This document shows positions 1-12,000 of a DNA stretch of 64,000 nt, one piece after another; position 1 is the first letter of the stretch, and every line of letters starts with the position of its first letter. The DNA lies in NCBI RefSeq assembly GCF_037975245.1, contig NC_092583.1:1099764-1163763 (forward strand), given 5' to 3'. The stretch is from Apostichopus japonicus. Its lineage: Eukaryota > Echinodermata > Holothuroidea > Aspidochirotida > Stichopodidae. A program made the position numbers and the translations under genes. The notes beneath the pieces were generated by a model. That model did no database searches, had not been told where the DNA came from, and was given only the letters and a program-made list of their open reading frames with translations.

Positions 1-224
1 CTTGGCTAACATAATATTCTTTCTTGTAGTCCTCGGTGTATGTGGCCTTTCCTTGAATTTATAACTGAACCTGAAAGAGAGCGTCTTCACGCACCAAGAA
101 TAATCTGATTGTCCAATACTCCGCCCTCCAAAGGCATGAATGAGAGTGGTCTGAAGTGATACATCATTTGACCAGATTTTTGCAGCATAAATGCATTCTT
201 CCAAACATGTACTTTACTATCCAA

Positions 225-573
225 CAGGGGCGTCGGAGCCGGTCCGGCGAACGCCGGACCAATATTCACGGCGCAAAAAAAAAGAAAAAAAAAGGTAGGA
301 CTAAGAAAAAAAAATGGCAAAAAATAAAGAACCAAAATGAAACAAGCAAGTAGGCTAAATGTGACTACTCTGGCATGGCAGGGGTCTTGTTTTCAACCTC
401 GGGAAGTGCCATTTCCTTCAATCTGGGAGGCCTTTTTTCAAAATTTGTTCCATTACGCGCCAACCATGGTGGCGCGTAGCGTAGTTTGACCTACCAAACG
501 TCCCCCGATAATTACGATAGATGGCCACACTCTGATCTGCCGTACCAATCCCAAATAGCTTCCGACGCCCCTG
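225..573. mobile_element. Short TIR DNA transposon (non-autonomous)
   Basis: The ends are inverted repeats: CAGGGGCGTCGGA at 225-237 and its complement ending at 573. A TCCAA direct repeat touches both ends. This is shorter than the 8-bp duplications of the related elements at 18.8-24.1 kb, so the site may have decayed. The interior has an A-rich stretch (near 276-313) and the word GGCGCGTAGCGTA (about 472-484), shared with those elements. No transposase is encoded. It is probably a small member of the same family. Confidence 0.6.
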
Positions 574-1484
574 TCCAAATGACAAAAAATCTTGTTTAAC
601 GTAAACATCAACAAACAAACAAATACCGCAATTTACTGTACAAACAGCTTGATAAAACGTAGTTTCTTTCCTTTTTTTATTAGTGGAAAGGTCTTTCCGA
701 ATTACCAAGTAATTTCTTCTAAAAAGAGAACATCAATCAAAGTAGGAAACAATCGTGGAATATATTATGAGTAATATGAATATATTATTGAAACAACACA
801 TACTTGAAGTTGTTAAAAAGCGTCAATGCAATCATTTGAAAACAACAACTTCGCATTTTTTTTTGCTTCTTCAAAATGGAACTTCCATCAGACTTAAAAT
901 ACAGTATTGAAAAATAATACAGTTATAAATTTCGAAATTAAGATACCTAATATTTTTCCTGAAATTTTATATATTTGTTTATGTACCGGTAATTCATATT
1001 AAGAGAAATAAAGAGATTTATGAAAGCTAGATTAATCTAACCAAAAATGATAGTGTTAATTTGCAGGACTGCTATGCTATAAAATGTGTTTGAAAAAAAA
1101 GTTTTATGTAACTATGTGAAATTTTTTAAATATTATCCGAAATGATGTCCCAATTATATAATTTATATTAAAAAAAACCTAGGTTTGGTCGAGATTCAAA
1201 GGAACTGTAAAAGTTGATTTTACTCAAATAATTATACAGTTACAAAACGAATTACTTTAAAACTAAATTGACGATACCTGTCGTGAAGTGGAATTTTCTC
1301 TGATGAGTTGAGCTTTATTAATTTAGTATGTATCTGCCATACCAATTGTGACATATACATTTCATCAACACGGCTTGGCTTACCATACCAATGCAAATTG
1401 ATTGTTCTGAATACATTGTCAGTTACAAGGCACCATGGTTACACACTGTACTAACGTAAGACTCTCATTGACAGTTATACGGAG

Positions 1485-1527
<43 letters not shown>

Positions 1528-1633
1528 CCTATATATATATAGGCCTATATATATTGGCCTATATATATATATAGGCCTATATATCATTTTTTTTTTTTTT
1601 TTGTAAAGTGATTTCTGAATATTCTGTTTCTTC
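574..1633. other. 3' flank of the sulfotransferase; no gene seen
   Basis: AT-rich sequence without a credible exon. Within it are a (TA)n run with interspersed AGGCCTATAT words (about 1486-1585) followed by a T tract. The 3' UTR of the minus-strand sulfotransferase must lie here. An AATAAA on the minus strand at 1314-1319 is a possible poly(A) signal about 315 nt past the stop, but it is one hexamer in AT-rich DNA. Confidence 0.5.
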
Positions 1634-2494
1634 TCAGGAGAGAGGAGTAGCATAGCCAAATGCATCAAAATCGATACGAAATCTTTCATATAGCGCCCTC
1701 ATTCGTTTCTCGGGTATTTCTGCTATGTAATCGTCCCGAAGCTTCGAACTGTTGGTAGGGTTCGTTGAGGTGTGTAGTCGATAGCTAATAGGATCCACTT
1801 CAAAGAAATGCTTTAAGACGTAATTACGATCTCGCTCTAATGTCTCCATTCGACCAATAAAATCATATTGCAGTGTGCATGGACTGCATAATTCGTTAAC
1901 GGAACGCCAATGTTCTTCCGGTGGAGATGCTAATTTATTACGAGGATTCCCAAGGTAAGAAATAAAATCATAGAAAGTTACATTAAACTCTACCGCATTC
2001 TGAACACCAAGTTCTGCGGCGTTTATTCCTTTTATTCTCGAACTGAAACCCCTTCTAAACGCTCTTGAATCTGCGTTGAGCGGTTTTTCCAATTTATCAC
2101 GGTATGCCGATAGAAATCGAGAAATCGGTTCACGTACAAACATAACTTTCTTGTAACTGTTTAACCGTCTGACTGCTTCTTCGGTGTTGAGATTCTTCAG
2201 AGTGGGTAGCTTTGCCATCGCAAGGGAGTGAATCATTAGATGGGATACTTCGTCATCGTGTCCTAGTAACCCCAGAAGGATAAGTAACGTTCGCTTCCAG
2301 TTAGTACAGGCCACTTTTGGAACGTAACAAAATAACAGTTTATACCTGTCGAGAACGACGACATGGTCTAGCCTATCAATAAGCGATTGTTCAATCGATC
2401 GAACTTTTGAATTATCAACTTGACTGCAAACTTCGGCTGCTTTCCTCAATCGATTTGCTTGAATCGCATCCTGACATTTATCGTTGCATGTATC
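1634..2494 (-). CDS. Sulfotransferase terminal coding exon (catalytic domain)
   Basis: 861 nt, starting in phase 0 after a TTAG acceptor with a pyrimidine-rich tract and ending at TGA (1634-1636). It encodes residues 72-357, including both PAPS-binding loops. The open frame begins upstream of the TTG at 2449, at the acceptor (GAT, first codon at 2494-2492). Confidence 0.92.
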   Translation of the reverse strand, partial: DTCNDKCQDAIQANRLRKAAEVCSQVDNSKVRSIEQSLIDRLDHVVVLDRYKLLFCYVPKVACTNWKRTLLILLGLLGHDDEVSHLMIHSLAMAKLPTLKNLNTEEAVRRLNSYKKVMFVREPISRFLSAYRDKLEKPLNADSRAFRRGFSSRIKGINAAELGVQNAVEFNVTFYDFISYLGNPRNKLASPPEEHWRSVNELCSPCTLQYDFIGRMETLERDRNYVLKHFFEVDPISYRLHTSTNPTNSSKLRDDYIAEIPEKRMRALYERFRIDFDAFGYATPLS

Positions 2495-5355
2495 CTAATG
2501 GTAAATTAAAGAAAAGGAAAAAAGAAGCACGTCATTTGTAAGCGAAAGATGCATGACGTTGAACATTTTCGATACTGTGCGTTTCGCAGAGGTATGATGT
2601 GCCAAGTCGGGCCCTGGGAACGTCCCACGGTCCCAGTCATTGGCCGGCTACATATCATAAATCGCTGGCCCCTCCATACTTTTTACAAAGGCTATATACT
2701 AGTTCACACACATACATATGTGAAGGCCTATAGATGAACGTATTGATCGGTGGATGGATGGACGGACGGACAGACATATGCCAGATATTGACAATAGATG
2801 GATGGATGGGTGGATGGATGGATGGATAGATAGAGATAGATAGATCGATGTACCTATCTGACGTTGTTGACAGACAAAAAGCAATATAAAATATAGATAG
2901 ATAGCCATCATGATATAGACTTACCGATGGGACCATGTCGTAACCGTCCACTTTTGATGGCACCTTCACTACAGACGGGTTTCCTGCCAAAACGGAGTGA
3001 AATGTCCCTTGTTCCGGCGAACGAGCTGAAAGAGAAAGGAATACAAAGAAGTAAATTGCTAATAAAAGCTTTGTGTGCATTTTTAACAACAAATATCGTT
3101 TGTTTCGTATAATTAGGCAGGGATAGAGCAATTGCGACGCAGATGGCGGGGAAGGGGGGTAGGGCCATCACTTTCCTACCCCCATCCAGTTTCCATTTTC
3201 TTAGTCTGGTGGCCAAAACCGATTCCGCACCAACGGTGGACATTGTCTGCATCGTTAGGGCAAAACAAAATCCTCATGTCACAAAGATATGATTTTGTTT
3301 TTCAAATTAGCAATTAAGCTGACTATGTATGACAGTCATGTACCTACAGAAGAAAAAAAAAATATTTCTTCCAAAGAATTGCATTTAGATGAAATCCATA
3401 GTATAGGCTTCAAATAATTCAAAACATCATCATTCATAATAGAGATCACCCAAGATATAGGAGAGCGTGGGACGAAAAACAAAATAGTTTCACAGAACTA
3501 ATCCTATTTCTCTGCCACCCTGCTTCTACCTCCACCGCCCCCCCCCCTCCCCTTTCGCACCGTGACGGTGTCATGTCAGGTAAGTATCACAAGTCTTTTG
3601 AAAAGGGGAACAGATCCCATTCATGTTCTTAGCCGTGAAAATCGAGAGGGATACTGCGCTTATTATCATTAAAAGTATATACTTTTAGCCGTGGGTATAA
3701 TATTATTTAGTGTTCGGCCAGCGTAGTCTAATCATGTTCCTTGGAAACATTTATCGGTCTTTGCCAATAATGCAGTCGAAAAGATAAAAAAGAATGGGAA
3801 TAGAAAAGAAAATAAAACATATTAGAGCGTGGTGGCCAATTGGCTTAGGCGTCGGACTCGTGATCCAAGGATTGCTGGTTCGATTCCTGCCTAGTTCATT
3901 ACGTTGTGTCCTTGGGCAAGATGCTTTATCTCACTTGCCTCTCTTCACTCAGGGGTTAAATGGGTACCTGTGAGGTAACTTGTCGTTGGGCGCAGTATAT
4001 AACTGCTGCCGATTGGAGGGATTGTCTCTGCGACAAGTTATCATTGACCAGGGGTAATATAACGTCTGTAAAGCGCTTTGAGACCTATCGCTGGTATAAA
4101 GCGCTATATAAAAAGCAAATATTAGATAATAACCGACTATACGAAAAACCCTGAATCATGGGGAAAACATTCACACCGTTAAAATAGCTGTAACTTTTTG
4201 TCACTCCCTTTGACTAAACCATGTAACATTCACAATGAATTGGTTAGCCCTTGAATCTCAGTGAGAGATCTATGTGTTTATAACCTTTTGCCTGCTAATT
4301 AATATCCATTTAAAACATCCTTGCAGTTTTAGCTTTATTGTGTGGTTGCTGGTGCGATATCTGTGCTTTTAGACATAATTGGGCGATAAAATGGTTCAAA
4401 ATACACATTGCACGTGACCTACAATAAATCAAATTCTCCAGTGGTAGGGACAAAAATAATAATAGTAAAAATAATAATAATAATAATTTAAAATTATTAT
4501 TATAATGATATTAACACAAATACTTAGCCTCACATCACAGAAAATAATTCACCTGCGATAACACCCTCTCCACGACTACCTGCTTCCCACCCCCCCCCCC
4601 TTCCCCTCCCCTTCAACAACAATGCAATTGTAAGACTCACCAATTGAGACAGCAGTATAAATTAATGTGACCACTGACATGCACATAATTAAAGTTAAAC
4701 TCCGAACGGCTTTGGAGCGTCTCATGTAACGAATACTAGCCATATCGTACTTTCATTCAAGTGAAACGTTTCCAAATTGTCCAATCATGCATCTCTCAAC
4801 ACAGACCTATATCCACTTTAATATTTGCACGAAAACAACAAAACTACGCACACTGTCCCCGAACTAAACAAGCATGTGTAATTTCCAAAGCGAATCCACT
4901 GCGTTGAAATAATTATGTAACAGCATAACAGATAAAAACAAACACATGAGCCTAGAAGAAAACAACGTATTTGTAGATTAAATGAAGCGCGAACTATTAT
5001 TCGTCGTTGTTTTCTTCCAGCAGTTTTCAATTAATAAAGGAAAACATCCACGCAGAACTTAAAAGTGTTTGAAGCCCACGCTGTTTCGCTAGTGGTATTA
5101 TGAATTATTATGAATTCAACGCTCGATAATGCACAACAGAATGGTCGTTGCGCTTGCTGTAGTGGTAATATTTGGTTTTGGTATTTTACAAACAATGACT
5201 ACTATGAACCTCGGAAGGTCATACATCTGTCGAAGCATTCCACACGGAAGCGTTCATATCAATCGTTAGCTAAACTTGGTAAAAAAATCGATTGACGAGT
5301 TATAGAAACCAAGCTGATGATCGCTCAACGCGTGAAACTACACTAGTCTCATATC

Positions 5356-5429
<74 letters not shown>

Positions 5430-6011
5430 CATATATATATATGTATATATATATATAACTATATATATATAGATAGATAGATATAGATATATAGGCTATC
5501 ATACTCCAAAAGAAATTATTATTAGAGAAAACCAGAGAAATAACACATGACTCATAAATTGACAAATAAGGAGTAAAGTTTGAGAAAATATTTTGGAATT
5601 TTCGGTACTTTCATTGTGTTACATTTTGTACTTTTCATTCGACTGCCAAGTATTGCTGACGAAGGTCCCAGTGGGATATATATATATATTTATATATACA
5701 TATATATAAATGAAAATCGTAATGAGTTGGAAAATTAAGAACAGTGAAAAAAAACTTCCGCTCTGTACGCGGACACCCTAACCACTAGGCTATGGACGCT
5801 GATTGCATGTCCAGAGGTTCGAAACCGGTAAGGAAGGTCGTAATTCCACTGTAGGCGTTTGTCACCTGTACCGAACAAAACTAGTTCTGTTTTTGGTGAC
5901 ATATTTGGCCTTACTCTAGAGATCAAACATGATGCTAACCAACTCGAAATCATTTGTGATTCCTAAAGCCGGATCTCGAAAGAGATACTTTGAACAGACT
6001 TTATGTTAATG

Positions 6012-6085
<74 letters not shown>

Positions 6086-9000
6086 CTAAATGTATAGTTT
6101 GGTCGACATTCTATGGTAAAAAGTGAGCCATTTCGTGGACTTCTACATTACGTCGACAATTTAAGCAATATTTTGCGACCACCCATAGGTACCTATCACA
6201 CAATGGAAATACTTTTCCTTGTTGCGGAGAGCGCCATCAATTTTGTGTCTAACTCCCGTCTGTTTAGCATGTGGTCTTCAACTATTAACCACGTGTTGAA
6301 GTTGAATGACGTATAAGTTAGTGATTTCAAATTAGGTCATTAAGAGGACTTCAGAGGACTGACAAGTTTCATAAGTCTATCTTCATTTCAAAGCTGTCAA
6401 TAGTTGTATTTTAAGACTAGTCGTATCATACGCTAGTGAAACAGTTGACACAAACGCTAATAAAACTTAATGCAACATAGATATGTAACTGTAGTCCACA
6501 CTCTTGACATGAGAGAAACATACTTTCTACTGGGGTTATCTCCACAACCATTATAAAAGACAGGCTGTAATATAGTAATAATAATAAAGGCTTATAAGCA
6601 CAACTTCTATACAGAAAACTGTGTGCACTGCTGTGCTGGAAAACAAATAAATGAATCTCAAAGTAACGATACAAAAGTTAAACCTGGTCGAGATTCTGGC
6701 TGAAATCAGAGCCATTGACAAATAAGTAGTGTTTTAATTGCTTCTTAAAAGTAGCAGCATTTTGGACTTCTTTAAGGCTGTCGGAAGCTTATTCCACAAG
6801 TTAAGTCCAGCCTTCGCAAACGAGCGACACCCATATAACCCGATAGCCAAAACAGCACTCTATAGAAAACTCCAGCCAGAATAAGTATAGACTGCTTCCA
6901 AACCTTGTGTTGCATACCATATATTCTGCATTGCGCCAAGTATGGTCGACTGCCAATTTTCGTAGATCTCTACATCCTGATGGCATAGTTCCTCAAAGAG
7001 ACTTTTAATCTTCCTTATCAAGATTGAATGCATATACTATACTGAGATTGGAACGCTCTTCTCTATGGGCATACGCATGGTTTCCTTTGGGAATGTTTGT
7101 AACATTGATCTGTAAAATTCGTACTGCCCAATATTTATGACATAAGGAAATTAATCAAATCTTCTGATATTATTTGCTTGTCTTCAGTCGATATCCTGGT
7201 CATGTTTGTGGAAGGATCTACTGTGTATACCGTTCACACATGATCTGATGCATGGATCTTAACCTGCATGCTGTTATTGTTTAACACACTAAACTATTTA
7301 TCATACACATTCTACTTCATTGATCCAAAACAGTTCCTTTTCCTGAAACTTGCAAACGTATGCGATTTTACCTCCACACCCACACCATCCATCCCCGACC
7401 ACGCCTACCGTCCCATGCCCCTCCCCCATTCCTAAAGTGTCAACATTTTCGTGTAGGTCACTGGGTGAACATACTTTCACACATGTCTAACGCATCTTCA
7501 TCAACTATTATGCATATTGTACTATAACTGATAATTGCACGTTCCATTGATCTTAATGCCTCTCAAAACAGAAGTCTGTTTTAATACGTTCCATGTTATT
7601 CATCTGCTAGAAGCCGTTAAGATCGTCTGGAGATATCGAAAACAAAAGGATGGCTTTAGGAAGGATCAGTATATCTGTGATGAAGTGGTAAAAAAAAAAA
7701 AAAAAAAAAATAGGACACAAAAATAAAGTATAAGTTACTTTGAAGTCTCTTGTATCTGTTGAATTCTTACGCAACGTCATGATTCTGATAATATTTCTAC
7801 AACCAACCCCACCCCAAGCCCCACTTCCGTATCTGAATGGTAACTATGGGATTTTGGTGGGTCGTTCGGAATAATTATCAACCATTGCCATTGAAACGGT
7901 CCCCCACATCATCTCTCTTCTTCTCCTGACCATTCCCAACCACCAATACCAAAAAAAAAAAATGAAATTAATTATTTAAGATTGGCAAAGCACGAATCTG
8001 ACAGATATTGTAATGAAATGTAGAAGAGAACTATTAAAACACGATAGGGACAGTAAACTTCTCTCATCTAACATGACCACGTGACTAGCTACTCATTTGC
8101 CTCGTCCGCCCCCCCCCCCCTCCGCCCACTCCCCCACCCCTCCGACTGCTCCACATTCCATCAATATTAACCATTACGGGGGGACCCATAAATTTGTCAA
8201 AAGTCAAAATAAGAACGTTAAGTCAAGGCTATATACTAATGTGCTCGAAGACGCATATCATACAAGCCAAACAGGCGAACCCCCGACGGTGTATGTAAAA
8301 ATTGAATCAATCGCTTTCAACCAACTCAACCGTTGAGTTGACATCGCATATAAAATAGTTCCAATCATCATTTACTAAAACATTCGTCTAGTGTTATGAC
8401 CTGATTCGGTCCTAACTTTTCTCAAGAAAATTCTGAGTAAATTTTGAGGTTGTCTTCTAGCAATAACTTGGGGATGAATATTAATATCACGAATTTGCAT
8501 TATTTTTCACTTGTTTTATAAATGGGTTTTTGTATTCATTTGTGTCATCACAAAAGGTATTCTGGTAGAAGTAGCATTGGGTTTGTATTGAAGGAGACAT
8601 TTGAACAAGACTGTATATATCCATATGAATATGCATATCTGTATACATATTCATATTCATAAGGTTCGAATCACTCCAAGATTAAAATATGTCGTCCAGT
8701 TACAGAGTTGTTGACAATTCATAATCATGGACGTTAAATATGAATCTAAGAGACTGACTTCGGTCAGCTTGCGGCTTTGATAAGCCAATGAGGCTTTTTC
8801 GCGAGTTCTTGCTTGCAGGAGGATCTAAAATACATACATAGGCCTACATACATATTCTCATATATGCATATACATATGCTGTAGATATGTATAACCAATA
8901 GGCATATGTATATCAAATGCACACACCCACACACACGTATATGCATGTGATGTGCATATGCATAGGAATATATATACATATAAATCACACCAGAACTCAT

Positions 9001-12000
9001 CTGTCCGTCTTTATCGTTGTGTGCCATCTGCGGCATTAACGCAAACACAATATTCATTTCCCAAAAAATCATGTATTACAGCTGCCATTGATGTGTTCGA
9101 TAAATTAGGCCATCCACATGTGACCATTATGTATTCTGATTCATGATCTAGAATTCCCTAGCAATCATAATAAATGAAGTTATTAAGAATGATGACCTTT
9201 ATATGCTCTCTTGACGATGATGTTTAATGGTCCCCTTTATTAATTTAACGACAAGATGGAGGCAAAGTATGAAAGTAACCCAACTAATCACCGTGAAAAC
9301 AATTAAAAGGTATATATCACTCTAAAAAACGTCCTGGTGAAATAATCCTGGATACCTCAAAGTGACACCATTGGGGTTAAAATATTAGCAGCCAACCCGT
9401 ATCCTGGTTAGCCTGATTTGAATTTTATCACGCTCTAACTTTTAACTACTTTCCTGGTTGAATTCAGTGACGTAATTGACATGCTAACTTCGCAGGATTT
9501 TCGTAACGAGCACAGTGTCGGTCAGGCCAGAAACCATGGATGAGTTTGTCAAAGAAAAATTAGCAGAATGGAATCTATCATCACTGAATGATATATTTGA
9601 AGGTAAAGTTTGTTTTGATTATTGTGATGCAGAAAGGTTTGACCTATTTTCTTTGAAATACGTGCGATTGTCTTAACAGACGTTCGGTAGGCCAATAAAG
9701 TGGGCTAACACTAAGTTGACTTAGTGAAAGGGCTAGGCCCAACGTTATGACAGGTCTAGCAATGGATAAGCCTACACATTGCTAGCTGTCGAACATGGCT
9801 GTGCTTTACTTTAGTACCTTAAATTTTGCACAGTCCTGTTCGAAGGCTAATATAATGCAGACAATGCCAAGGCTAGACCTACATTAAACCAGTTGCTGTG
9901 ACTTATGCCGCCCTGTAAAAAGGAGCGAACCGCCACTAAAAATGGTAACTCTTGTTTGTTTTCGCAAAATTTGACGACAGAAATTTAGCCTACTGTAGCA
10001 ACTACCATATCACGATTGCAACTCTCTTTAGCTTGTGCATAGGCTACGCATATCCTAACAGTATTAGGCTAGGCCTGCTGATACTAATGGCTAAGCGTAT
10101 ACTAATGTTAGTCCCCACTGTTAATTGTTACTAAGTTAGGCTAGTAGGATGGTGACTTCGAAGTTCGGCCACTTAAGACTTAAAACACCCCAAAACTAAA
10201 TCTTCTGGTATAAATCATTTGAAAATATACTTCATATGGTGGGAGAATTTTGTTATAGTACGATACACGGCCAAACTTTCTTTCCTGCAAACTGTTTTCA
10301 CGTTGTTTTGCAAGAAGATTCTTCGTGATTGTGGAACTGGTATTTCTTGCTAGAGTATTGCGAAGTTCGGACGCGCAACCCACAGTGTGGCGATGGTGAT
10401 AAAATTGGGGGCGCAGTTGCTTTTTCAGTAATTATAACAGACTTCATAGATCTTCGTCATTTTATTGACAAATATGTAAGTAATTTCTTGAACACGGGTC
10501 ATTTTGGAGAGAAAATAACTGTAGCTTCGTACTTTTTGGTGAAATTTGACTCTTCCTGTAGATTTTCATGGTGAAATCGTGTATTTCTTAAGGGTGGCCG
10601 ATCTTCGCAGTATGGCGAACTTCGCAATACTGACTATACTACAGTATGTGTCAGGCCAATAATAATATAACAACAGGCCTCCCACTGAACCATTAATCAA
10701 CCCAGTAATATCCAACATTGCAATTGAGAGGCTTATCCCCAAAAAATTAGCCCATTTGCTATGACAACCTAACTTCACAGGTCCCCTTGTCCCTCAAAAG
10801 AAAGTACACATTTTTTTGTCATTCTCCCTTGACTAAATATGTGTTGTGTTAAGATATACGGATGAATGAAAGGTGGATAGGTGGGTGGAACATTGAACAG
10901 AACTTCTTCCTAGGCTTCATATATCTTGTACAACCCATGTATGAAGGTGTTGCATTTTCTCTCTTCCTCTCTTTTTAAGAATGAGATGGATTTCGCAGAA
11001 TTAATCCTAATGTTGCAGATAACATTTTCATGCAGTGGACCTTGCCCTTCGTTGAAAAGGTTTTGCAGTATGCAGATCTGCAGAGAAAGTGGCAATCATA
11101 TCTCAACGTAAAATCAAACAGGCTTGATTCTGGTATGTACATATTGCTATCATAACATATTTCAACAAGATATCATGCAATTGCATTGATAGTTTGATTG
11201 CTTTTAGTTGTTTATGTAATATACTTTCAGAGAGAAGTTCAAATTGGAGCTTTAAGATTTTATAATATAACAAACAGCAGTAATGTAGTCAAAACCAGTA
11301 GATCCAAGTTGATATTGATGCACACATTGTACACCAAAGGACAACACTTGCTGTTGTTCAACTATTGTTAATCAATGTATTAAAGTAGTAATCACTGTGA
11401 AGATGATGCATGAAGTCACTTTATGACTCTGAACAATACGGGTTAACATATGCCAAAATATGTTAACCCGCATGTTTCCCAAAATTATGTTAATATTCCT
11501 TCTTCTGCTATATGACATCTTAATCTTGTGTTGGGAAACTAGATACAGGTCTATTTACATATATTTGTTTGTACACATGTGTGTAGATGTGTTTTGGCAG
11601 GCTGCAACATACATGTATGTTGCAGCGTTCAAACATTAACTAATGGTGTTTGCAGCTGACAGAAAGGTAAGAAATGCACAAGCTGAAGTTTGCGTTGTGT
11701 GATAAGCAAAACGGAGTCAACATTATTTAAAACTGAAGTAGTTATTCAAAGATTGGTTTCTGCATTTTCTGTATTTTTCAGATGAAAATAAGAGTAACAT
11801 TGGATTTAATTTGTTGCCCTGCATTTTACCATCTGGGAGAAATGGGAAGAAGAGGTGCAGCATTGATGATGCGATGAAATCCTTTGTGGATCTTCAACCT
11901 GTAAGTTATTATGGCTTCTACAGTAACACTCAAGTTGTCACAAATCAATGAAACAGTTGTTATTTGTAACAATTGACATGCAGACTGATGAGTTTGTAGT

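Noticed and set aside
3825-3900. tRNA gene from A- and B-box matches
   Set aside because: No full cloverleaf, and a long SINE body follows; called as a SINE head.
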